From NCBI RefSeq assembly GCF_007725405.1, contig NZ_CP042163.1:3906001-3970000 (forward strand): a DNA stretch of 64,000 bases. Direction: 5' to 3'. This DNA is from Shouchella miscanthi (lineage in GTDB: Bacteria > Bacillota > Bacilli > Bacillales > Bacillaceae_D). Position 1 is the first letter of the stretch; the number at the start of each line of letters is the position of its first letter. Both the position numbers and the translations under genes were made by a program. Below are positions 1 to 8,071 of the stretch, piece after piece. The notes below the pieces were generated by a model. It was given only the letters and a program-made list of their open reading frames with translations, had not been told where the DNA came from and did not search any database.

Positions 1-1351
1 TAATAATGTCAGATACCGTATGCTCCCAGCCATCATTGACAATGACCGGTCTCGTCGCATCGATTGCTTTTGTTCCATAGTAAATACTTTCAGTGAATGC
101 TTGCTGTTGAGTATTCGTAAAGATTTGCCCTACACCCCATGACTCATTAAACGGAACCCACGTCACAATAGATGGATAATGGGCGAGTTGCTCGACAACA
201 TCCAACCATTCTTCAGTAAACGCTTTCACAGCTTTCCTTGAATAAGAATAAGAGGATGGCATTTCTGCCCATACAAGCAACCCTTTCTGGTCGCACAGAG
301 CATAGAATCGTTCATCTTCAATCTTTTGATGTTTACGAATTCCGTTGAATCCTAATGCTTTAATCGCATCAATGTCTTCTTCAAGGGCTTCAAAAGAAGG
401 GGGTGTCAAATGACTATCTTTCCAATAACCTTGATCGAGAATGAGCTTTTGGTAAATGGGACGATTATTTAACAAAACGCGTCCATTTTTAATTGAAATT
501 TTTCGAAGACCAAAATAAGATTGCACTCGGTCAACCTCTTGTCCATCTTTTCGAACGACAAAGGCCACTTCATATAAATTTGGTTGCTCTGGTGACCAGA
601 CGGCTACACGCCATTCATGAATCGCTGACGCTAAATCGACTTTAAAGAGAGTCTCTTCTCGTTCGGGTGTCAATGAAAACCGTCTTACTTCATACCCTTT
701 AAACGTAATGATCGTTTCAATTTCAACTCCAGTGACGCCGCCACGAAGGTCGTACGCAAAGCTCACCGTTTGTTCATCTAAATCTGGCTGAATATCCACT
801 TTGTTCAAGTGTTGCTTGCTCACATATTCAACCCATACAGATTGCCAAATGCCTGTTGTTTGGACATACCAACAGCCAAAATTTTCTCCAATCCAGCGCT
901 GCTTCCCTCTTGGTTGGTCCATGCTCATGCTATCTTCTACCCGCACGGTTATCTGTTGTGTTTGTGCTTCTACTAGATACGGAGTCATGTCAAACGAAAA
1001 CGATGTGTAGCCACCTTCATGTTCTCCAGCAAAGCATCCATTTATCCAAACGGTTGTTTTGTAATCGCTTGCTTGGAAATGAAGAAGAACCTGTTTCTTC
1101 TGGTTCTCTTTGGCAATCGTTATATGGCGCTCATACCAAACAACTGGATGAAACTGTTCGTCTTGAATTCCACTTTGTTTTGTTTCATACGTAAAAGGAA
1201 CAGCAATCGTTTGATTTAGTTTATCTCCTTGAAACCACCGTTGCTTAAGACCTACATTTTCATCGTCAAAGCCAAATGCCCATTGGCCATTCAGCAGCTC
1301 CCAGCCTTGCCTAACAAATTTCGGTCGAGGACAATCCACTATCGCTTTCAT
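1..1351 (-). CDS. Glycoside hydrolase family 2 protein (beta-galactosidase/beta-glucuronidase type), 3' end outside window
   Basis: Translating the minus strand from the ATG at 1349-1351 gives 450 uninterrupted codons running off the left edge. The N-terminus (MKAIVDCPRPKFVRQGWELL) and a jelly-roll sugar-binding region (WINGCFAGEHEGGYTSFSFD) are typical of GH2. A middle Ig-like domain follows, then a TIM-barrel start containing NGIRKHQK and VTWVPFNESWG. The Glu of NESWG (residue 403, codon 143-145) aligns with the GH2 acid/base catalyst; the nucleophile lies beyond the window. A GGGAG ribosome-binding site precedes the start. The enzyme probably hydrolyses terminal beta-linked sugars in the cytoplasm, as no signal peptide is seen. 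The CUT1 importer at 2324-5492 may feed it. The family is certain, the exact sugar is not. Confidence 0.9.
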   Translation of the reverse strand, partial: MKAIVDCPRPKFVRQGWELLNGQWAFGFDDENVGLKQRWFQGDKLNQTIAVPFTYETKQSGIQDEQFHPVVWYERHITIAKENQKKQVLLHFQASDYKTTVWINGCFAGEHEGGYTSFSFDMTPYLVEAQTQQITVRVEDSMSMDQPRGKQRWIGENFGCWYVQTTGIWQSVWVEYVSKQHLNKVDIQPDLDEQTVSFAYDLRGGVTGVEIETIITFKGYEVRRFSLTPEREETLFKVDLASAIHEWRVAVWSPEQPNLYEVAFVVRKDGQEVDRVQSYFGLRKISIKNGRVLLNNRPIYQKLILDQGYWKDSHLTPPSFEALEEDIDAIKALGFNGIRKHQKIEDERFYALCDQKGLLVWAEMPSSYSYSRKAVKAFTEEWLDVVEQLAHYPSIVTWVPFNESWGVGQIFTNTQQQAFTESIYYGTKAIDATRPVIVNDGWEHTVSDII

Positions 1352-1426
1352 CTACTCAGCTCCCTTTTGTTGACATACCCTCCATCAATCAGATACGTTT
1401 TTCTCATCAAAGATTGTTTTAAAGGA

Positions 1427-1455
1427 AGTATGAGCAGTTTTTGCGCAATTGTCAA
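1427..1455 (-). promoter_or_regulatory. SigA-type promoter for the GH2 gene
   Basis: On the minus strand TTGACA (1450-1455) is separated by 17 bases from CATACT (1427-1432), about 75 bases before the GH2 start. The spacer contains the 8-base palindrome TTGCGCAA, a possible regulator contact. Confidence 0.65.
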
Positions 1456-1492
1456 ACTATTATTAATGAAAACGAACGGGGGAATGCTTAGA

Positions 1493-2017
1493 ATGAACAT
1501 TCATTTTGATATACCTACTTATAAAGCGAGTCTAAAAGAAATTCATGTAAAAAGCGACGAAGCAACAATTGGCACATTTCGTCGATTTACAAAAAGCGAT
1601 TTAAAGAAAACATTCGGACGTCACCTTTCTTCAACATTTGTTTCAAATCTAATGATCCAATCATCTAATTCTCAATTTCAATTTAGACTGAACAACCAAA
1701 TCCGGGCATTTCTCTCCAATGCATCATGGACGATTAAAGAGCAGGGAATGACAATTGGAGAGATACGTGAACAACCTGTGGGGAGAACGTTAATTGTAAC
1801 CACTGAACAAGGGAATGTAGAAGTGAAGTCTACGCTTATAGCATTAAGGGAGATTGAAGTGAATCTGCTCTCAGAAAAACCGGTAGCAATCGCTAGAGGA
1901 AAAAGAAATGGAAGCATTCAAAACCCAACGTTTGATCTAACGCTACAGCCCCATTCATTGACGTTTCCTCCTGTGTTTTTTGCCGCTCTTTGTTTTTTGC
2001 ATATTCATCAAGGATAG
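1493..2017 (+). CDS. Small tubby-C-terminal-like (LURP-one type) protein, function unknown
   Basis: A 174-residue protein with no signal peptide. The open frame extends upstream, but the upstream part overlaps the GH2 gene and its promoter, and GGGGG at 1478-1482 sits 10 bases before the ATG at 1493, so this start was chosen. The alternating short hydrophobic strands (TIGTFRRFTKSDLKK, QIRAFLSNASWTIKEQG, GEIREQPVGRTLIV) and overall length resemble the tubby-like beta-barrel proteins of Bacillus. The C-terminus ends in a hydrophobic stretch (FPPVFFAALCFLHIHQG) that could associate with membrane. It lies divergent to GH2 and upstream of the sugar importer. The assignment rests on pattern only. 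Confidence 0.45.
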   Translation: MNIHFDIPTYKASLKEIHVKSDEATIGTFRRFTKSDLKKTFGRHLSSTFVSNLMIQSSNSQFQFRLNNQIRAFLSNASWTIKEQGMTIGEIREQPVGRTLIVTTEQGNVEVKSTLIALREIEVNLLSEKPVAIARGKRNGSIQNPTFDLTLQPHSLTFPPVFFAALCFLHIHQG

Positions 2018-2055
2018 GTCAAATAAGCCAACGTCTTAGAGACCATGCCTTACGA

Positions 2056-2163
2056 TTACTCTTGTATCCAAATCCCTTCTTCATTCAAGACCTGCTTAAA
2101 CCTAACCGAGCCTTTAACTAAAAAAGGGTTTCCCGTTAAGATCTCTAGTCCTTCCCTCTCCAT
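2056..2163 (-). CDS. Possible 35-residue ORF or gene remnant
   Basis: The minus strand reads MEREGLEILTGNPFLVKGSV and on to a TAA at 2056-2058. The composition is protein-like, but no good ribosome-binding site is visible and an in-frame stop lies three codons upstream of the ATG. It could be a decayed end of a former gene between the tubby-like gene and the importer, or chance. No function is assigned. Confidence 0.15.
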   Translation of the reverse strand: MEREGLEILTGNPFLVKGSVRFKQVLNEEGIWIQE

Positions 2164-2285
2164 GCTCGTCTACCTCTAGACACTTATTCGTTGCATTTCA
2201 ACGTGATTCCCTGCATATCTACTTCTTTCCATGCATATTGTACAAGAAATGAAGCAGGACTTTCTTTACCGATCAAGAAGAGTTA

Positions 2286-2299
2286 TGTAAGCGCTTACT
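2286..2299 (+). promoter_or_regulatory. LacI/CcpA-type operator (cre-like) upstream of sugar ABC operon
   Basis: TGTAAGCGCTTACT contains the perfect 12-base palindrome GTAAGCGCTTAC at 2287-2298. It matches the cre consensus TGWNANCGNTNWCA except for the last base. It lies 25 bases before the start of the binding-protein gene, where a bound LacI-family protein would block transcription. It may serve CcpA or a local LacI-family repressor encoded elsewhere. Confidence 0.75.
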
Positions 2300-2323
2300 A
2301 TATCTTCTCGTGGAGGGATTGGA

Positions 2324-3652
2324 ATGAGGAAAAGGATTCAAGCAGCTTTACTTATCCCTATTGTGACAAGTGTATCTCTGCTAGCGAGTTGTTCAGATGA
2401 ACAAACGTCTGGAGGAGGAGATGTCGTACTCACTTGGCTTGTCCGTAGTGATCCGAACCTTATTGAATGGGAACATCGAGTGATTGAAGCATTCGAAGAC
2501 GAAAACCCTGGCATCCGCGTCCAGTTACAGACGATTCCTCAAGGTGAAATTGATCAAAAATTGCAGACGATGATAGCTGGTGGCAACGTCCCAGATGTCT
2601 GGTCACCGAACTGGGCAGACTCAGGGTTTGGCAGTTACTATGCAATGGGAGCACTTAAAGACTTAACGCCTTTTTTAGAAAAAGACCCCCATGTCCTAGA
2701 TGGTATCGATGACACATTAACCGATGTCTATAAAATGGAAGATGGTGTCTACGGCATTCCAATATTATCAATGGGCTCCTTTCTTTATTACAATCGGGAT
2801 CTTTTTGATGAAGCAGGTGTGGCCTATCCTCCGACCGATTGGAACGACGAAAGTTGGAATTATGAAGCCATGATTGAAGCAGCACAAGCGATTACACAGA
2901 ATGACCTTCCTCCTACACAGCGAGTCTATGGTGTCTTAGATGAAGATTCGCCTAATAAAAACGCTTGGGCATTTGGCGGTGATTTTTTTGCAGAAGAAGA
3001 TTATGAAACCGGTTTGTTAACAGAGCCTGTTATTACGGAAAATCCACGGAACCGTGAAGCAATCCAACAGCGTTCTGATCTCATTAACGTCCATGAAGTA
3101 ATGCCACCACAAAGTAAAATTGCCGCTCTACAACAGCTAAGTGATCCGTTTTTAAGTGGACGCGTTGGCATGGTAATGAAAGGTGGTTGGGGCACACGCC
3201 AGTATGCAAATACAGACTTAAACTGGGGGCTAGCCGCTTATCCTTATACAAACGATGAGCGCCAGATTTCCTTGTATGTCGACCCTTGGGCAATGAGTGA
3301 AGGTAGTAAGCATCCTGAAGAAGCCTGGGAATTTCTTAAGTTTCTATTAGATCCAGAACAAGCCGCGAAATGGATGGTCGAGATGACATTAGAGAGTCCG
3401 GCTCACTCTGATTTAAAAGAATTATGGTTTGAGCTTATCTCGGAAAGAACAGGCATACCGGTTGCTGATTTACGCATTGCAGAAGAAGGCGCATTGCAAT
3501 ATGGGCGACCAACTGATAACCACTTGATTTCAAACTTTGCACCTATTTTAAAACACCAGAACATGACAATCAATGCGATCTACGATCGTCGAAAAAGCGT
3601 TGATGAAGGCATAGAAGAACTTCAACAAAATATGACGTCACTCACCTACTAA
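2324..3652 (+). CDS. Sugar ABC transporter substrate-binding lipoprotein (family 1, CUT1)
   Basis: A 442-residue extracytoplasmic binding protein. The N-terminus is a lipoprotein signal (MRKRIQAALLIPIVTSVSLL) with lipobox LLASC, making Cys23 the lipidated residue. The mature part shows family-1 sugar-binding features: VLTWLVRSDPN, IRVQLQTIPQGEIDQKLQT, NVPDVWSPNWADSG, and a hinge region with GRVGMVMKGGWG. GGAGGG at 2313-2318 precedes the ATG. It is the first gene of an importer operon with two permeases and follows a LacI/CcpA-type operator. The substrate is probably an oligosaccharide or glycoside, judging from the nearby GH2 enzyme; this is inference. Confidence 0.92.
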   Translation: MRKRIQAALLIPIVTSVSLLASCSDEQTSGGGDVVLTWLVRSDPNLIEWEHRVIEAFEDENPGIRVQLQTIPQGEIDQKLQTMIAGGNVPDVWSPNWADSGFGSYYAMGALKDLTPFLEKDPHVLDGIDDTLTDVYKMEDGVYGIPILSMGSFLYYNRDLFDEAGVAYPPTDWNDESWNYEAMIEAAQAITQNDLPPTQRVYGVLDEDSPNKNAWAFGGDFFAEEDYETGLLTEPVITENPRNREAIQQRSDLINVHEVMPPQSKIAALQQLSDPFLSGRVGMVMKGGWGTRQYANTDLNWGLAAYPYTNDERQISLYVDPWAMSEGSKHPEEAWEFLKFLLDPEQAAKWMVEMTLESPAHSDLKELWFELISERTGIPVADLRIAEEGALQYGRPTDNHLISNFAPILKHQNMTINAIYDRRKSVDEGIEELQQNMTSLTY

Positions 3653-3672
3653 CGGGATGGAGGGGATTACGA

Positions 3673-4608
3673 ATGGAAACGAACACAGCGCCCAATCGGA
3701 GTCGAAAACCACTTAAACATACATCTATTGGGGCAAGGAGAGAAGAAAAGTACTTTTGGCTATTTATTTCACCATGGTTAATCGGTTTTACTGTATTTAT
3801 CGCTGGTCCTATGATCGCTTCGCTTTACTTTAGCTTTACCGATTATGCCATCATGGGTGAAGCTTCGTTTGTAGGCTTACAAAACTTTGTGAATCTCTTT
3901 TCTGATCCATTGTTCTATCGCTCCTTATTTGTCACGACAGCTTACGCTGCTCTCGCCGTTCCCTTTTCCATTGTTTTAGCCATCGGGCTTGCTTTGTTAC
4001 TGAATGCCAAAATTAAAGGGCAGGCCTTTTTTCGAACCTTCTTTTATGCGCCCTCCATCATTTCAGGAGTGTCTGTCGCCTTTCTATGGATGTGGATTCT
4101 AAACCCTCAATTCGGAGTCGTCAATTCCTTTCTATATGAAGTTTTTGGCTTGACAGGGCCTGGCTGGTTTACGGACCCTTATACCGTTATTCCTTCCTTT
4201 GTCCTTATGCAGTTGACTGCAGTCGGAAGTACGATGATTATTTTCCTCGCTAGTCTGCAACAGCTTCCAAAAGAGCTTTATGAAGCTGCAGCTATAGATG
4301 GAGCAAGTGCTTGGAGACGGTTCAGAAACATCACGATCCCATTGATTTCACCGATTATTCTTTTTAATGTCATTATCTCCATCATTGCGTCGTTTCAAAT
4401 TTTCACTCAAGCGTACGTGATTACAGATGGTGGACCCGATTGGATGAGCTACTTCTACGTTTATTATTTGTTTGAAACAGCCTTTTTCCAAAATCGTATG
4501 GGGTACGCATCTGCTCAAGCTTGGATTTTATTTTTAATCATCTTTGTTCTTACATTCCTAGCTCTTTACGTATCTCGGAAAAATGTCCACTACGAATATG
4601 ACAAATAA
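3673..4608 (+). CDS. Sugar ABC transporter permease, MalF/LacF-like
   Basis: A 311-residue inner-membrane protein with about six transmembrane helices, the first at FWLFISPWLIGFTVFIAGP. The binding-protein-dependent EAA loop that docks the ATPase is visible as YEAAAIDGASAWRRF followed by ITIPLISP. It begins 20 bases after the binding-protein stop with a GGAGGGG ribosome-binding site. With the next gene it forms the heterodimeric CUT1 channel. No ATP-binding subunit is encoded in the operon, so it probably uses a shared MsmX-type ATPase, as many Bacillus sugar importers do. Confidence 0.93.
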   Translation: METNTAPNRSRKPLKHTSIGARREEKYFWLFISPWLIGFTVFIAGPMIASLYFSFTDYAIMGEASFVGLQNFVNLFSDPLFYRSLFVTTAYAALAVPFSIVLAIGLALLLNAKIKGQAFFRTFFYAPSIISGVSVAFLWMWILNPQFGVVNSFLYEVFGLTGPGWFTDPYTVIPSFVLMQLTAVGSTMIIFLASLQQLPKELYEAAAIDGASAWRRFRNITIPLISPIILFNVIISIIASFQIFTQAYVITDGGPDWMSYFYVYYLFETAFFQNRMGYASAQAWILFLIIFVLTFLALYVSRKNVHYEYDK

Positions 4609-4625
4609 TCAAGGAGGTCAAGCAC

Positions 4626-5492
4626 ATGAAGCACCTATTTAATAAGACTCACTATTCTCCTGGCGAGCTATCTAAAGGTGGGAAAATTCTTACGTATACT
4701 GGTTTAATGGCTTGTCTATCTTTGTTTTTGTTTCCAGTAGCTTGGATGTTTTTTACATCGGTTAAAAGTTTGGATGAGATCGTTTCAAATCCACTCTCTT
4801 TTTTTCCTACTACCTGGAACTGGTCCAACTATCTGGAAGTCTTCCAGAACCACCCGTTTGCAACCTACCTCTGGAATACGTCTTGGTACACCGTCGTCAC
4901 TGTAGTCGGTACCGTTTTCTTTTCCGCCATGATCGCATTTGGGTTTGCTCGATTTCGCGCTAGAGGGCAAACGTTCTTGTTCGCTATTGTTTTAAGTACG
5001 ATGATGCTGCCGCAACAAGTAGTGATGATCCCACAATATTTACTGTTTAATTCGATTGGATGGGTGGATTCTTATTTACCCTTAACCATTCCAGCCATTG
5101 CTGGGAGTGCATTCTTAATCTTTTTATTACGACAGTTTTATCTCGGCTTACCAAAAGAACTGGATGAAGCTGTGACCATTGATGGCGGCGGCTACTTAAC
5201 GATCTTCTTTAAGATTATCCTTCCTCTCTCCTTGCCTGCGATGGCAACAGCTGCCATTATTGAATTTATGTTTCGCTGGAATGATTTAATGGGTCCACTC
5301 ATTTATTTAAATTCACAAGAGCTTTATCCATTGTCTCTAGGGTTAGCAAATTTCACTGCTGCGTACGCGGCTACACCTTGGCAGCTACTTATGGCCGCTT
5401 CCGTTATGGCTGTGCTACCACCTCTCATTCTGTTCTTTTTTGCACAAAAATATTTTATTCAAGGGGTGGTAATTTCGGGTACAAAAGGCTGA
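4626..5492 (+). CDS. Sugar ABC transporter permease, MalG-like
   Basis: A 288-residue second permease of the CUT1 importer. It has six hydrophobic segments and the EAA loop LDEAVTIDGGGYLTIFFKI followed by ILPLSLPAM. AGGAGGT lies ahead of its ATG, 17 bases after the first permease. The C-terminal FFFAQKYFIQGVVISGTKG is the usual MalG-family ending, a region that contacts the ATPase in maltose importers. The operon ends at the hairpin at 5504-5535, so no ATPase gene follows. Confidence 0.93.
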   Translation: MKHLFNKTHYSPGELSKGGKILTYTGLMACLSLFLFPVAWMFFTSVKSLDEIVSNPLSFFPTTWNWSNYLEVFQNHPFATYLWNTSWYTVVTVVGTVFFSAMIAFGFARFRARGQTFLFAIVLSTMMLPQQVVMIPQYLLFNSIGWVDSYLPLTIPAIAGSAFLIFLLRQFYLGLPKELDEAVTIDGGGYLTIFFKIILPLSLPAMATAAIIEFMFRWNDLMGPLIYLNSQELYPLSLGLANFTAAYAATPWQLLMAASVMAVLPPLILFFFAQKYFIQGVVISGTKG

Positions 5493-5503
5493 TAGAGTGG
5501 AAC

Positions 5504-5535
5504 AAGACAGCACCTGCCAAGGAGCTGTCTTTTTT
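5504..5535 (+). terminator. Rho-independent terminator after the sugar ABC operon
   Basis: AAGACAGC pairs with GCTGTCTT around a loop rich in C and A, followed by a T-run. It lies 12 bases after the permease stop. Confidence 0.8.
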
Positions 5536-5604
5536 CTTTTATCGTCATGACAGCTTTTCCTGCTGAATAGGTTGTAAAAGCGACGGTTCGGTGGGAGGGT
5601 TTGT

Positions 5605-7488
5605 ATGAACATTCAAGCAGCTATGGAGGCATTAGTTGCAAAGCTTCGGGAAGACCAACATGAAGATGGCTCATGGCAGTATCCATTTGAAGCGGGAACG
5701 TTTACGGATGCTTATGTGATTATTTTATTACGTACGTTGGAGAAGGACGATGAGGCACTTATTGAAGCATTAGCCGAGCGCCTTTTAAGCTTACAGGAGA
5801 AAAGCGGTGCTTGGAAACTCGTTAAAGATGAGCACGAAGGGAATCTGACGACAACAGTTGAATGCTATTATGCACTCTTGTATTCTGGCTATCTCTCAAA
5901 AAATGATCAGCGCCTGCAAAAAGCAAAGCATTTTATTGTCGCAAATGGTGGTATGGAACAAGCAACGTTATTAACAAAATTTGTCCTTCTGCTAACAGGA
6001 CAATACAAATGGCCTTCTTTCTTTCCTGTTCCTATCGAACTCATTCTATTACCAGTTGCTTTTCCATTTAATTTATTTAGTATGTCTGTCTATGGGCGGG
6101 CTCATATGGTACCTCTCTTGATCGCTGCCGATCATAAATTGCAAGTCACAACATCAAGAAGTCCCGATCTTTCTGACTTGTATAGCCAGTCAAGAAACGA
6201 CCCTTTTGTAGATTGGGTGAACGGAGAGGCATCTCGTAAACTTCACGGCACCATACACTATTTAGTTAAAAAAGTAATCACCGGTCCAACGAATATCCAT
6301 CAACTTGCCATTAGTCAGGCAAAGCACTATATGATGAACGGAATTGAAAAAGATGGGACACTCTTTAGTTATTTCACATCAACGATGTTTATGGTATTTG
6401 CTCTTCTTGCTTTAGGTCATCCCAAACACGATCCACTAATTGAAAAAGCAATTGAAGGTTTAAAGTCTTTTCAAACTACAGTCAATGGGAGACCCCATAT
6501 ACAATTTACAACGGCAACGATCTGGAATACGTCGCTCATTAGCTATGCCTTACAGGAAGCCAAGGTAAAGCCATCAGACGAAATGATTCAAAAAGCATCA
6601 AGCTACTTAGTAAAGAAACAGCACGATACGTACGGAGATTGGGTTGTTCATAATCCAGAAATACTTCCTGGTGGCTGGGGATTCTCTACCATTAATACGT
6701 TCCAACCGGATATGGATGATACGACCTCTTCACTTCGTGCGATCACAGTACCAGCCGTGAAGAATCAAGAAATAAAAGAAGCGTGGAAACGAGGTACCCT
6801 CTGGGTCACATCTATGCAAAATCGCGACGGCGGTTGGGGTGCATTTGAAAAAAACACCAATAGTCGTCTGCTCGCACTCCTCCCGATCCAAGAAAGCAAA
6901 GGCATTCTTACTGACCCAAGCACCCCTGATTTAACCGGTAGAGCCATAGAGTTCCTCGGAAATTTCACCCACATACAAAAAGATGAAAAGGTCCTTAAAA
7001 GAGGCATTCGCTGGCTTAAAAAAAATCAACAAAAAGACGGCTCATGGGAGGGACAATGGGGTGTAAATTACATTTATGGTACGTGGGCAGCTTTAACAGC
7101 TCTTGGCGCAGCTGGAGTGTCTAAACATGATTCTTGTGTAACGAAAGCGGTGAGCTGGCTTAAAAGCATTCAGCATCTTGATGGTGGTTGGGGAGAATCA
7201 TGCTTAAGTGATCGAAACAAGGGGTTTACCACCCTCCCTGCAAGCAACATCACCCAAACAGCTTGGGCGATCGATGCACTCATTGCTGTACTGGACTATC
7301 CTGAAAAGTCCATTCGAGATGGGATTCGTTATTTGCTTGCCCATTTAGATACTAATTCAGACTGGACAGACGCATACCCAGTCGGGAAAGGATTAGCTGA
7401 TCGAATCTATTTCCACTATCATAGTTATCGGCATTTCTATCCACTACTTGCTCTTGCTCATTACCATAACAAATTTAATCAAACATAA
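5605..7488 (+). CDS. sqhC: Squalene-hopene cyclase family terpene cyclase (probable sporulenol synthase)
   Basis: A 627-residue class II triterpene cyclase. The catalytic DxDD motif is present as DMDDT (Asp369 to Asp372). Several QW repeats are visible, for example QNRDGGWGAFE, QKDGSWEGQWG and HLDGGWGESC. Length and order match the Bacillus enzymes of about 630 residues that cyclise tetraprenyl-beta-curcumene to sporulenol, or squalene to hopene. It is a monotopic membrane-associated enzyme. GGGAGGG precedes the ATG and a terminator follows, so it is probably monocistronic. No prenyl-synthesis partner is adjacent. Squalene versus tetraprenyl-curcumene substrate cannot be told from the sequence alone. 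Confidence 0.92.
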   Translation: MNIQAAMEALVAKLREDQHEDGSWQYPFEAGTFTDAYVIILLRTLEKDDEALIEALAERLLSLQEKSGAWKLVKDEHEGNLTTTVECYYALLYSGYLSKNDQRLQKAKHFIVANGGMEQATLLTKFVLLLTGQYKWPSFFPVPIELILLPVAFPFNLFSMSVYGRAHMVPLLIAADHKLQVTTSRSPDLSDLYSQSRNDPFVDWVNGEASRKLHGTIHYLVKKVITGPTNIHQLAISQAKHYMMNGIEKDGTLFSYFTSTMFMVFALLALGHPKHDPLIEKAIEGLKSFQTTVNGRPHIQFTTATIWNTSLISYALQEAKVKPSDEMIQKASSYLVKKQHDTYGDWVVHNPEILPGGWGFSTINTFQPDMDDTTSSLRAITVPAVKNQEIKEAWKRGTLWVTSMQNRDGGWGAFEKNTNSRLLALLPIQESKGILTDPSTPDLTGRAIEFLGNFTHIQKDEKVLKRGIRWLKKNQQKDGSWEGQWGVNYIYGTWAALTALGAAGVSKHDSCVTKAVSWLKSIQHLDGGWGESCLSDRNKGFTTLPASNITQTAWAIDALIAVLDYPEKSIRDGIRYLLAHLDTNSDWTDAYPVGKGLADRIYFHYHSYRHFYPLLALAHYHNKFNQT

Positions 7489-7550
7489 ACTTCATTCACA
7501 TTGCCCTCTCACCCATCGCATATCATTTAGAATGAAAAGCTCATAAACAC

Positions 7551-7585
7551 GACGAAAACCCTTCTAAACAGGGCTTTCGTCTTTT
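7551..7585 (+). terminator. Rho-independent terminator between sqhC and the convergent GGCT gene
   Basis: GACGAAAACCC pairs with GGGCTTTCGTC and is followed by TTTT. The stem is symmetrical enough to act from either side. Confidence 0.75.
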
Positions 7586-7593
7586 GCTTTACT

Positions 7594-7995
7594 TTATACA
7601 TGCTTATTGGGGCGATAGGCCATCCAGTCGCCATTTGGTATCGGTTCCACAATATGGTTAAAAAAATCCGTCGCTATATAACCAAACGCCTGCACCGTTT
7701 TCCCATCTACAATAACGTTGATTTTTACACGTTCGTACTCATTCCCAGTGAGTCGACCTTCTTTATACCCCTCTAATTTATCTACAGCTTCCAATACTTT
7801 AGGAGACACGCTGTAGAGTTCACCACGTATAAACTGGCCCTTTTTAAACCGTGCGATTGGATAGCCATATGGAGTCGCATGTAGTTCTCCTTCTACATAA
7901 CAATCCCTTTTCAAGCAAGTTGCCGATTCTAGATAGTGTGCATTTGTGCCCCCTTTACGCAAGGTCCCATATACGAACAAGTAGATACTTCGCAC
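7594..7995 (-). CDS. Gamma-glutamylcyclotransferase-fold (AIG2/YtfP-like) protein
   Basis: A 133-residue protein with the N-terminal substrate-binding signature VYGTLRKGGTNAHYL and the strand-rich fold of the GGCT/AIG2 family, including GYPIARFKKGQFIRGELY and VDKLEGYKEG. In this family an acidic residue in the cavity catalyses pyroglutamate release from gamma-glutamyl compounds; the Glu of KLEGY is the likely equivalent. Translation probably starts at GTG (7993-7995) behind GGTGGAG. The gene stands alone between sqhC and the tct operon. The cellular substrate is unknown. Confidence 0.85.
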   Translation of the reverse strand: MRSIYLFVYGTLRKGGTNAHYLESATCLKRDCYVEGELHATPYGYPIARFKKGQFIRGELYSVSPKVLEAVDKLEGYKEGRLTGNEYERVKINVIVDGKTVQAFGYIATDFFNHIVEPIPNGDWMAYRPNKHV

Positions 7996-8071
7996 ACTGC
8001 TCCACCTTTCTCTACGTTTTTACCCTATGATACTTTTTTCATTGTATGCATACAAGATAACGATTGATAGA

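Noticed and set aside
1229-1492. Upstream extension of the tubby-like gene
   Set aside because: The extension overlaps the GH2 coding start and promoter on the other strand and lacks a ribosome-binding site; the ATG at 1493 is preceded by GGGGG.
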